A stretch of DNA of 8,461 bases. Source: CAYWMP01 sp964459445 (GTDB taxonomy: Bacteria; Desulfobacterota; DSM-4660; Desulfatiglandales; HGW-15). Below are positions 1 through 5,442 of this stretch, one piece after another. The notes under the pieces were generated by a model. It was not told where the DNA came from, did no database searches, and saw only the letters and a list, made by a program, of their open reading frames with translations. Position numbers and translations under genes: made by a program. How positions within the stretch are numbered: position 1 is the first letter of the stretch; the number at the start of each line of letters is the position of its first letter. The stretch lies in the NCBI GenBank assembly GCA_964459445.1, contig CAYWMP010000223.1, forward strand, positions 1-8,461, in the 5' to 3' direction.

Positions 1-2
1 TG

Positions 3-971
3 GCCTACCGCCCCCAAAAAGGAGGATTTCAACACAACCAAGACCGCCCGCTGGAGGTAGATGTTCTCATACTCGACGAGACCTCCATGATCGATACGAT
101 TCTTATGTACCATTTACTGAAGGCGGCCCCGTCCAAGGCAACCCTCATCATGGTAGGCGATGTGAATCAACTTCCCTCCGTGGGCCCGGGGAATGTACTC
201 AAAGACATCATCGAATCAAAAGCCATGCCGGTCGTTGAATTGAAGGAGATATTCAGACAGGCAGGAAAAAGTCATATCGTTATCAACGCCCATAGGATAA
301 ACAACGGGGAAATGCCCCATCTCAAAACTTCGAGGGATAGGCTCGAGGATTTCTATTTTATTGAGCAAAACGATCCGGAACAGGTCCTAAAGGTCCTTTT
401 AGATTTGGTGTGTCATCGCATTCCGAATCGTTTCAGGTTCGATCCCTTAAAGGATATACAAGTCCTATCGCCTATGCACAAAGGAAACGTGGGTACCGAA
501 AACCTGAACAGGGCACTCCAAGAGGCATTGAATCCCTCTCAAGTGATGTTGACGAGAGGCGACAGGGCCTTGCGCCTCCAGGATAAGGTCATGCAGGTGA
601 GGAATAATTATGAAAAGGAAGTATTCAATGGAGACATCGGTATTGTCACCTCCATCGATAAAGATAGGCAGGAGCTTGTTGTCACCTTTGACGGCATCCA
701 AGTTCCCTACGATTACACAGAGCTTGATGAAATCACCCTCGCCTATGCTATTTCTGTCCATAAATCCCAGGGGAGCGAGTATCCGGCCGTCATCATTCCC
801 ATCTTGACGCAGCATTATGTACTTTTGCAGAGAAATCTTATTTACACGGCGGTGACCAGGGGAAAAAATCTTGTGGTCATGGTCGGAAGCAAGAAGGCAC
901 TTGCCCTGGGCATAGGCAATGATCGGATTATGAAAAGATACACTTTTCTCGGGGAAAGATTGGTGCGGTGA
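3..971 (+). CDS. recD2: RecD2-type ATP-dependent 5'-3' DNA helicase, C-terminal part (5' end outside window)
   Basis: This is the C-terminal 322 residues of a superfamily 1B helicase. The reading frame is open from the window edge, so the N-terminus and Walker A motif lie upstream. Visible motifs, numbered from the first complete codon, are: Walker B DETSM at about 25-29 (usual family form DEASM); motif III GDVNQLPSVGPG at 52-63; the FRQ motif at 84-86; the UvrD-like C-terminal signature VHKSQGSEY at 252-260; and motif VI YTAVTRGK at 281-288. The order and the QLPSVGPG and HKSQGSE signatures fit the RecD/TraA family. No RecB or RecC is seen, so the stand-alone RecD2 type is more likely than the RecBCD subunit. 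RecD2 enzymes unwind DNA 5' to 3' and act in repair and replication-fork maintenance in the cytoplasm. The first in-frame ATG (87) falls inside the Walker B region and is not the true start. The missing N-terminus means the RecD2 subtype is inferred. Confidence 0.93.
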   Translation, partial: AYRPQKGGFQHNQDRPLEVDVLILDETSMIDTILMYHLLKAAPSKATLIMVGDVNQLPSVGPGNVLKDIIESKAMPVVELKEIFRQAGKSHIVINAHRINNGEMPHLKTSRDRLEDFYFIEQNDPEQVLKVLLDLVCHRIPNRFRFDPLKDIQVLSPMHKGNVGTENLNRALQEALNPSQVMLTRGDRALRLQDKVMQVRNNYEKEVFNGDIGIVTSIDKDRQELVVTFDGIQVPYDYTELDEITLAYAISVHKSQGSEYPAVIIPILTQHYVLLQRNLIYTAVTRGKNLVVMVGSKKALALGIGNDRIMKRYTFLGERLVR

Positions 972-1035
972 ATCCGGGAACGGCTAGCCAAACATATTTG
1001 AAATTTCCTTCAACTTTGAATCAACGTTGATTATT

Positions 1036-1119
1036 GGTTCCCCGTTCCGGGTTCCGCGTTCAGGGTTGGTGGTTGAAGAGCTTTTAACCTCTGAACCTTT
1101 GAACCCAGAACCTTGAACC
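1036..1119 (+). repeat. GTTC-rich dispersed repeat, copy 1, imperfect long palindrome
   Basis: The first part is built from GGTTC/GTTC words and the last part from GAACC/GAAC words. The reverse complement of the right arm (about 1084-1119) aligns with the left arm (about 1036-1069), so a transcript could fold into a long imperfect stem. A related copy in the opposite orientation lies at 5056-5133. This copy sits between two convergent genes (the helicase and the cyclophilin-like gene), where a stem-loop could help end transcription or protect 3' ends. That role is inferred; there is no clean T-run. A perfect 14-bp palindrome (1019-1032) precedes it. Confidence 0.7.
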
Positions 1120-1184
1120 TCTCGAAATTGTTTGACTCGTTTTGTTAAAGAATCGCGGTGTAAGGAGCTAAAGATTCCTGAAGG

Positions 1185-1553
1185 TTAGGCCTCCTCCACA
1201 ATCACCTCCCGCGCATCCATCACATCCTTAAAAAGAGTCGCTTCTCCAACAACCCTTCCGATGATATTGACGGCGCTCGCAGGGACAATTCTGCCGGGTT
1301 CACTCATGGGGGTCGGCCCGAAGAAAATACAGAATGCATTTCCTGTGGGCCAGTAGCCGAGGTCACCCAATTCCACCACGTCACGTGCCGTTTCGTCCAG
1401 TTCTGCTACAAGAGGGATCGAGAAATAGATTTCCTCTCCCCAGGTGTTGAAAGAGGTATTGATGGGGAGGATATCGGCTATTTTTTTTGCCGTATTTGAA
1501 TCATTCAATTCAGCTTCAACAGACAGCGCAGCGACCGTGATTTTGATTTTCAT
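1185..1553 (-). CDS. Cyclophilin-like fold protein (TM1367/PF04126-type)
   Basis: This is a 122-residue cytoplasmic protein with no signal peptide or membrane segment. It matches the small single-domain cyclophilin-like family typified by Thermotoga TM1367. The conserved stretches are NTWGEEIYFSIP (about 36-47), VVELGDLGYWPTG (about 59-71), FFGPTPMS (about 77-84) and PASAVNIIGRV (about 91-101). The fold resembles cyclophilin, but peptidyl-prolyl isomerase activity has not been generally established for this family, so the function remains open. The length is usual. The ATG start is supported by a GAGGT Shine-Dalgarno sequence (complement of 1562-1566) about 8 nt upstream. The gene stands alone and is convergent with the helicase gene. 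A weak sigma-70-like promoter is possible at 1635-1665. Confidence 0.9.
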   Translation of the reverse strand: MKIKITVAALSVEAELNDSNTAKKIADILPINTSFNTWGEEIYFSIPLVAELDETARDVVELGDLGYWPTGNAFCIFFGPTPMSEPGRIVPASAVNIIGRVVGEATLFKDVMDAREVIVEEA

Positions 1554-1634
1554 ATTTCAATACCTCGTAGCCTTTGCCAATGATATCGGTTCACAAACCT
1601 GGAAACGGCCAAGCAATGCTCCTGTTTACGCTTG

Positions 1635-1665
1635 ATAATACCCTTCTGTTTCTGCCCCAGGTCAA
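1635..1665 (-). promoter_or_regulatory. Possible sigma-70-type promoter for the cyclophilin-like gene
   Basis: On the minus strand there is TTGACC (complement of 1660-1665), a 19-nt spacer, then TATTAT (complement of 1635-1640). Each hexamer matches the consensus at five of six positions. The spacer is longer than the preferred 17 nt, which weakens the call. A transcript would carry a leader of roughly 75 nt. Confidence 0.3.
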
Positions 1666-1844
1666 TGCCTATTAGATCCTCGGAACTTTGTCAAGGAGCC
1701 CAGGGGCCTCCGCAATTTCAGAGGGTTGTTATCAAAATATAATTCTATGGAGTGGGCTGATTCACTATCCGGCCCTTCACATGCCGAAAGGCAGAAATCT
1801 TCGATGGATTAGGGTTTTTTAAAATCCCATACAAATGTCCTCAT

Positions 1845-1860
1845 TGGCATAACAATTGCT
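1845..1860 (+). promoter_or_regulatory. Sigma-54 (RpoN) -24/-12 promoter for the MotB-like pair
   Basis: The sequence TGGCATAACAATTGCT matches the RpoN consensus TGGCAY-N5-TTGCW. It has GG at -24 and GC at -12 with exactly 10 nt between them. Transcription would start near 1871. If the N-gap is only an assembly overlap, the leader to the ATG at 2153 is about 127 nt. Flagellar genes in many deltaproteobacteria are RpoN-dependent, which fits the MotB-type genes downstream. No enhancer-binding-protein site was identified. Confidence 0.7.
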
Positions 1861-1895
1861 TTTTCAATAGGCGGTTATGTCCGTTTTTAGGAATG

Positions 1896-1950
1896 ATAAA
1901 CTGACTTAATAACCATTTGATTTTATGATGAAACATTCATATATGCCCGA
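1896..1950 (+). repeat. 55-bp direct repeat, left copy (gap flank)
   Basis: It is identical base for base to 2051-2105 and ends exactly where the N-run begins. It is most likely the same genomic sequence written twice, at the ends of two contigs that overlap by an assembly k-mer length, rather than a biological repeat. Confidence 0.9.
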
Positions 1951-2050
1951 NNNNNNNNNNNNNNNNNNNNNNNNNNNNNNNNNNNNNNNNNNNNNNNNNN
2001 NNNNNNNNNNNNNNNNNNNNNNNNNNNNNNNNNNNNNNNNNNNNNNNNNN
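1951..2050. other. Assembly gap (100 Ns)
   Basis: This is a run of exactly 100 Ns, a common placeholder for a scaffold gap of unknown size. The exact 55-bp duplication on both sides suggests the contigs actually overlap and that the true gap length is minus 55. The open frame that runs across it on the minus strand is meaningless. Confidence 0.98.
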
Positions 2051-2105
2051 ATAAACTGACTTAATAACCATTTGATTTTATGATGAAACATTCATATATG
2101 CCCGA
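2051..2105 (+). repeat. 55-bp direct repeat, right copy (gap flank)
   Basis: It is an exact copy of 1896-1950 and starts at the first base after the N-run. It contains the small dyad ATGAA-ACA-TTCAT followed by the palindrome CATATATG. It is AT-rich, non-coding and lies within the leader of the MotB-like pair. Confidence 0.9.
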
Positions 2106-2152
2106 TATTGTGACAAAAAACTGACGGGTAGGAATCGGCTGGATTGAATTCT

Positions 2153-2941
2153 ATGGCCCAGGGGAAAAAAAAAGAGGCAGTCCAAGATACCAATAGGTGG
2201 ATGACCACCTATACGGATCTTATGATTCTGTTGTTAACCTTTTTTGTGCTTCTTTTGAGTTTGTCAACCATCGAGGAGGAAAAAAAGCGAGTAGCCCTCA
2301 ATTCACTTATCGGCGCCTTTGGTTTCAAGCCCGGCGGTCAAGCCATTCTTGGGGAACCCAAAGGCCTGAACATTACAATGGGGACGGCGCCCGTAAAGAA
2401 GGAAAAGATAGAGTGGGAAAAGCTAAGGAATATCAGGTTTAAAAACGGTCTGGAAAGCGATGTTACGATCATCAAGGAAAGGGATCGACTTGTCTTAACC
2501 CTCAACAATCGAATACTCTTCCAACCGCAATCCAGCAACATCGAGCCTGCCAGCGTCAAATTTCTCTCCGACTTGGCCGATTTCGTGAAGGACAGCACCC
2601 GGCTTGTGGAAATGCGGGGATACTGCGCTCCCAATGAGATTGTCTTTGAACCCGATCCGGCCAAATATGCCATGGTTTTGTCCTCTAAAAGGGCATCGGC
2701 GGTCTATGACTTTTTTAGGGGCAAAGGCAAAATCCCCGTTGATCGGTTGGTTGCTCACGGGTTCGGTGCAAATTCATCGAAGCGAAGCAGTCCTAAAAAG
2801 AAGAACCTGGCAAATCGTCAGGTTGAAATCATACTCAACTTCAAGGAAGAAGTGCCTTACCGATTAAAGAAGGATAGGAAGGATTCGATGCTGGATTTTA
2901 AAGGTTTCCTATTTAAAGTTCCGGGAAAAATGAATGAGTGA
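2153..2941 (+). CDS. MotB-like stator protein with divergent OmpA domain (first of pair)
   Basis: This is a 262-residue inner-membrane protein of the MotB/OmpA type. A short cytoplasmic N-terminus leads into one membrane helix (about 20-40). That helix carries YTD with Asp22, which aligns with the proton-accepting Asp32 of E. coli MotB. A periplasmic linker and an OmpA-like domain follow (about 112-230). The domain is unusual. Where OmpA proteins have GHTDN, this one has GYCAPN (156-161), so the peptidoglycan-binding Asp is missing. The Arg of the later SKRA motif (Arg180) and the closing NRQVE (221-225) are kept. A Lys-rich tail extends past the domain. The ATG at 2153 is chosen because GGA lies 8 nt upstream and the family starts close to the helix; a TTG at 2144 would add three residues. 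It overlaps the next gene by 8 bp, which suggests translational coupling. It probably forms part of a flagellar stator with its partner. Confidence 0.85.
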   Translation: MAQGKKKEAVQDTNRWMTTYTDLMILLLTFFVLLLSLSTIEEEKKRVALNSLIGAFGFKPGGQAILGEPKGLNITMGTAPVKKEKIEWEKLRNIRFKNGLESDVTIIKERDRLVLTLNNRILFQPQSSNIEPASVKFLSDLADFVKDSTRLVEMRGYCAPNEIVFEPDPAKYAMVLSSKRASAVYDFFRGKGKIPVDRLVAHGFGANSSKRSSPKKKNLANRQVEIILNFKEEVPYRLKKDRKDSMLDFKGFLFKVPGKMNE

Positions 2942-3677
2942 GCAGACCAAAATAAACAAAGGGGAAGATGAACCGCAGGGCACGCCGAAGTGGATGATCA
3001 CCTTCTCGGATCTTTCGACCCTGCTGCTTACATTCTTTGTTCTGCTCCTTGCCATGTCTTCAATGGATGACCAGACCTTCAAAAGCCTTTTTACAAATTT
3101 CACAAGTAGTTGCGGCATCTTGTATTATAAAGAATACGGCGAGATCTATAGGCCGAAAGAGATTCTCATTGAAGGCGTCTATGAACGGTTGAAGGATACA
3201 GTGACGATTAGAAGAGCGGATGAAAGGATAGATGATGATTCAGTGGTAAGAGAAAAGGAATTTCTTAAAACGCTTGGGGGCACACTGGTTATAAAAGATA
3301 TCAAGAACGGTTTCAAGATGGTATTCGGCCGGGAAATCCTTTTTCCTTCAGGCAGTGCCGAGCTCAGCGAGGATATGATACCCGTTTTACAGAAAGTCGC
3401 AAAATTCATGAGGATTTCCAATTACCAGATCTATATCGATGGACATACCGACAATATTGCCATTCGGAGTTCGAGGTATAAATCCAATGAAGCACTGTCC
3501 CTCGAAAGGGCCTATAATCTGAGGGATTACTTCATAACGCATGAAGGACTCGAAAGCATACCCATGGCGATTACGGGTTATGGTGAATCCAAACCCGTGG
3601 AGTCAAATAAAACGGTTGAAGGAAGAGAAAAGAACCGCCGAGTGGAGATAATCTTTAAAAACCAGCAGTATTTTTAG
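2934..3677 (+). CDS. motB: Flagellar motor MotB-like / OmpA-domain protein (second of pair)
   Basis: This is a 247-residue protein with canonical MotB architecture. A cytoplasmic start (1-19) is followed by a membrane helix (about 23-42) with FSD, where Asp26 matches the ion-channel Asp of MotB. A periplasmic linker leads to an OmpA-like peptidoglycan-binding domain (about 117-241). The domain carries GHTDN (170-174, Asp173), the LSLERA motif with Arg192, GYGESKP (215-221) and NRRVE (234-238). These are the residues that hold the diaminopimelate of peptidoglycan, so this copy should anchor normally. The MotB family pairs with MotA to form the ion-driven stator. The start ATG overlaps the previous gene's end by 8 bp, and GGGA at 2923-2926 gives a ribosome-binding site 7 nt upstream. 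No MotA is visible in the window. A role in another envelope complex with the same fold is possible but less likely. Confidence 0.88.
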   Translation: MSEQTKINKGEDEPQGTPKWMITFSDLSTLLLTFFVLLLAMSSMDDQTFKSLFTNFTSSCGILYYKEYGEIYRPKEILIEGVYERLKDTVTIRRADERIDDDSVVREKEFLKTLGGTLVIKDIKNGFKMVFGREILFPSGSAELSEDMIPVLQKVAKFMRISNYQIYIDGHTDNIAIRSSRYKSNEALSLERAYNLRDYFITHEGLESIPMAITGYGESKPVESNKTVEGREKNRRVEIIFKNQQYF

Positions 3678-3705
3678 AAGGTCCGACACCTCGCACTTCA
3701 GAACC

Positions 3706-5022
3706 TCACTGTTTTGATTTCTTCCTCAAAATCAATTTTATCGGCGTGGATTGAAGCTCGAAACGTTCCCTGAATTGGTTTGTCAGAAAACGTTGGTAAG
3801 AGAAATGCACCAGATCGGGCCTGTTGACGAAAACGACGAAAGTCGGCGGTCTGGTGGCTGTTTGCGCGACATAGAAGAACTTGAGCCTTCCTTTGCTGGT
3901 AATTGGGGGAGGTTTTTCCCGGATTATGTCTTCAAGGACTCTGTTTACCCGGCCGGTTGAAATGCGCTTAGAGAACTGTTCATACAGCGAATCAATTCGA
4001 TTGAAAAGCTTGGAGACACGTTCTCCGGTAAGTGCAGATATGTTCAGCCTGGGTGCATAGGCACAGAATTTTAACTGCCTTTCGAAAGAGAGGTTCAGCA
4101 TTTTCCTTTGATCCTGATCTTTTTTCACAAGATCCCACTTGTTTACCACCAGGATAAGCCCGCGTCCTCTCTCAAGGGCGTACCCGCAAATCCTGGCGTC
4201 CTGTTCGGCAACACCGGTCGAGGCATCAAGAAGAATGACAGCCAGGTGACAGCGATCAAGGCTTTTGAGGGCTTTTATCATAGAGAATTTGTCGATCTTT
4301 TCCTTCACACGGGATTTTCTTCTTATCCCGGCCGTGTCTATCAATAGATATTCCTTTCCCTCCCATTGAAAAGGGGTGTCAATCGAATCACGGGTTGTCC
4401 CCGGCAATTCGTTCACCAATAGCCTCTCGGTCCCCAGAATTCTATTGATAAGCGACGATTTTCCTACGTTGGGTCTTCCAATGACAGCCACTCTAACGCG
4501 GTCGTCCGCCGCCAGATGTGCATCATGGTCTGGTAGGTCTCTAACGACATCATCCATGAACCCTCTGAGGCCATAACCGTGCGCGGCTGAAAGGGGATAC
4601 ACCCGATCCATTCCAAGGCGGTAGAAATCATGGGCCAAATTCTCATGCTCAGGACCATCTATCTTGTTCACGGCCACGTAGATGCCCTTCCGGGAGCGAC
4701 GAAGGAGGTCGGCAATTTCTTCGTCCCCAGGCGTGAGGCCCTGACGACCGTCCACCATGAATAGGATTTTGTCAGCCTCTTCTATGGCCGTCATCACTTG
4801 GTCCCTTACCTGCTCGAGCAAAGGTTCATTCCCCAGCTCATCAAAACCGCCGGTGTCAACAATGGTCAAATCCCGGCTATTCCAAAATACCCGGGCATAG
4901 AGGCGATCTCTGGTGATGCCCGGTTTATTATCGACAAGGGCGTTCTTTGATCTCGAAAGGCGGTTATAAAGCGTGGATTTGCCCACATTAGGCCTTCCCA
5001 CTATGGCTACTATGGCTGTCAT
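3706..5022 (-). CDS. der: Ribosome assembly GTPase Der (EngA)
   Basis: This is a full-length, 438-residue cytoplasmic GTPase required for late assembly of the 50S ribosomal subunit. It has two tandem G domains, the hallmark of Der. G domain 1 has GRPNVGKS (9-16), DTGG (56-59), NKID (119-122) and SA (145-146). G domain 2 has GRPNVGKS (182-189), DTAG (229-232), NKWD (294-297) and SA (329-330). A KH-like C-terminal domain (about 350-435) ends in the basic tail ILRKKSKQ. The start is fixed by alignment with the family opening M-x-x-IVAIVGRPNVGKST. No Shine-Dalgarno sequence is visible before this ATG. A five-codon frame (5041 to 5024) stops one base before the ATG and could feed translation into it. 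The gene is monocistronic here, convergent with the MotB pair (28-bp interval) and divergent from pyrG. Confidence 0.97.
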   Translation of the reverse strand: MTAIVAIVGRPNVGKSTLYNRLSRSKNALVDNKPGITRDRLYARVFWNSRDLTIVDTGGFDELGNEPLLEQVRDQVMTAIEEADKILFMVDGRQGLTPGDEEIADLLRRSRKGIYVAVNKIDGPEHENLAHDFYRLGMDRVYPLSAAHGYGLRGFMDDVVRDLPDHDAHLAADDRVRVAVIGRPNVGKSSLINRILGTERLLVNELPGTTRDSIDTPFQWEGKEYLLIDTAGIRRKSRVKEKIDKFSMIKALKSLDRCHLAVILLDASTGVAEQDARICGYALERGRGLILVVNKWDLVKKDQDQRKMLNLSFERQLKFCAYAPRLNISALTGERVSKLFNRIDSLYEQFSKRISTGRVNRVLEDIIREKPPPITSKGRLKFFYVAQTATRPPTFVVFVNRPDLVHFSYQRFLTNQFRERFELQSTPIKLILRKKSKQ

Positions 5023-5055
5023 ATCAGTAAAGGAGTTTCATTCTAAGTTAAATCT

Positions 5056-5133
5056 GGGTTTAAAGGCTCAAGGTTCAGAGTTTAAAGACTCATTCACCAT
5101 CACCCCGCAATCCTGAACGGGGAACCTTGAACC
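5056..5133 (-). repeat. GTTC-rich dispersed repeat, copy 2 (inverted relative to copy 1)
   Basis: Its reverse complement begins GGTTCAAGGTTCCCCGTTCA and includes AACTCTGAACCTTGAGCC. This aligns with 1036-1119 over most of its length, including the shared GGTTCC-CGTTCAGG and CTCTGAACCTT blocks. Internal dyads are CAAGGTTC (5069-5076) with GAACCTTG (5122-5129), and CCCCG (5103-5107) with CGGGG (5118-5122). It lies in the probable der leader, so its stems could form in der mRNA. Two copies in one short window indicate a dispersed family. Confidence 0.65.
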
Positions 5134-5134
5134 G

Positions 5135-5162
5135 ATTCTAGAGGATTTCTCAGGCTGGTCAA
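5135..5162 (-). promoter_or_regulatory. Probable sigma-70-type promoter of der
   Basis: On the minus strand there is TTGACC (complement of 5157-5162), a 16-nt spacer, then TAGAAT (complement of 5135-5140). Each hexamer matches the consensus at five of six positions. Transcription would start near 5128, giving a leader of about 105 nt that includes the GTTC-rich repeat. Confidence 0.45.
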
Positions 5163-5175
5163 GGCAATACCTAAA

Positions 5176-5198
5176 ATAAAATCACGAAATGATTTTAT
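5176..5198. promoter_or_regulatory. Perfect 9-bp inverted repeat between der and pyrG promoters
   Basis: ATAAAATCA and TGATTTTAT are exact complements around a 5-nt CGAAA centre. The dyad ends 3 bp before a TTGACT hexamer and sits 13 bp upstream of the der -35 hexamer. Both genes point away from it, so a terminator role makes little sense. An operator for a dimeric regulator is more likely but unproven. Confidence 0.5.
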
Positions 5199-5201
5199 GA
5201 C

Positions 5202-5230
5202 TTGACTAGATTGCTCAAACTAGGTAACTT
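5202..5230 (+). promoter_or_regulatory. Possible sigma-70-type promoter of pyrG
   Basis: TTGACT (5202-5207), a 17-nt spacer and TAACTT (5225-5230). The -35 is good, but the -10 matches only three of six consensus positions. A transcript from here would run through the whole palindromic element at 5255-5420 before reaching pyrG. The real promoter could instead lie inside that element. Confidence 0.3.
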
Positions 5231-5254
5231 TCCCCCAAAATATCGTATCATTTA

Positions 5255-5420
5255 GACATTCTTAAAACGTTCAAGTTTGGCCAAAGTCAAGGAAGACGAA
5301 AATTTTAACCGCCCCGCTGAAGACGCCCAGCGGGACAGGCATCCATACATGTAGTATTTGGAGGATTAAAATTTGAGTCTGAAGCCGAGGTTGGCCAAAA
5401 TCGAGCGTTTTGAAAATGCC
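5255..5420. mobile_element. MITE-like palindromic element (166 bp) with long imperfect inverted-repeat arms
   Basis: The left arm (5255-5308) and the reverse complement of the right arm (5366-5420) agree at about 38 of 54 aligned positions. The best blocks are the outer CATT, AAAACG and TTTGGCCAA and the inner AAATTTTAA. The 57-bp centre has its own hairpin, CCCGCT with AGCGGG, and the palindrome TACATGTA. There is no open frame of note. Length, symmetry and intergenic position resemble a non-autonomous miniature element or a large REP-like repeat. No target-site duplication could be identified with confidence, so mobility is inferred. It ends 22 bp before the pyrG ATG and covers the TTG (5410) and ATG (5416) that might be taken as earlier starts. 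Confidence 0.55.
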
Positions 5421-5442
5421 TCCAATTAGAAACCTTAAAAAT

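Larger units (their letters stand above)
1554..2152. other. Gene-poor interval between the cyclophilin-like gene and the MotB pair
   Basis: No convincing coding region is seen on either strand. From left to right it holds: the ribosome-binding site and possible promoter of the cyclophilin-like gene; a mixed stretch with a short GC-rich dyad near 1694-1711; a strong sigma-54 promoter at 1845-1860; an exact 55-bp repeat on both sides of a 100-N gap; and an AT-rich leader with the small dyad ATGAA-ACA-TTCAT inside the 55-bp unit. A motA gene is commonly found upstream of motB-type genes but is not visible here. If the gap is real and long, it could be hidden there. Confidence 0.7.
5023..5442. 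other. Divergent der-pyrG control region
   Basis: These 420 bases carry no credible gene. In order they hold: a possible five-codon leader frame for der; the inverted second copy of the GTTC-rich repeat; a der promoter; a perfect hairpin dyad; a possible pyrG promoter; and a 166-bp palindromic element that stops 22 bp before the pyrG ATG. Neither der nor pyrG shows a clear Shine-Dalgarno sequence on this side. Confidence 0.7.

Noticed and set aside
465..815. 116-residue open frame on the minus strand inside the helicase gene
   Set aside because: It lies opposite conserved helicase motifs, so it is a shadow of the real gene.
1906..2091. Open frame on the minus strand running through the N-gap
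   Set aside because: More than half of it is Ns and its two ends are the duplicated 55-bp flank, so it has no meaning as a gene.
1896..2105. CRISPR-like repeat-spacer arrangement
   Set aside because: There are only two copies of a 55-bp unit around an N placeholder, with no spacer series, leader or cas genes. An assembly overlap explains it better.
2080..2124. 14-codon frame upstream of the MotB pair
   Set aside because: It has no ribosome-binding site, no recognisable peptide and is AT-rich by composition. It is probably chance.
3678..3705. Bidirectional terminator between the MotB pair and der
   Set aside because: Only a 4-bp stem (AGGT with ACCT) without a T-run is visible, which is too weak to call.
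5410..5442. Earlier pyrG start at TTG 5410 or ATG 5416
   Set aside because: These codons fall inside the palindromic element, and the extra residues have no counterpart in the family. ATG 5443 aligns exactly with E. coli PyrG residue 1.
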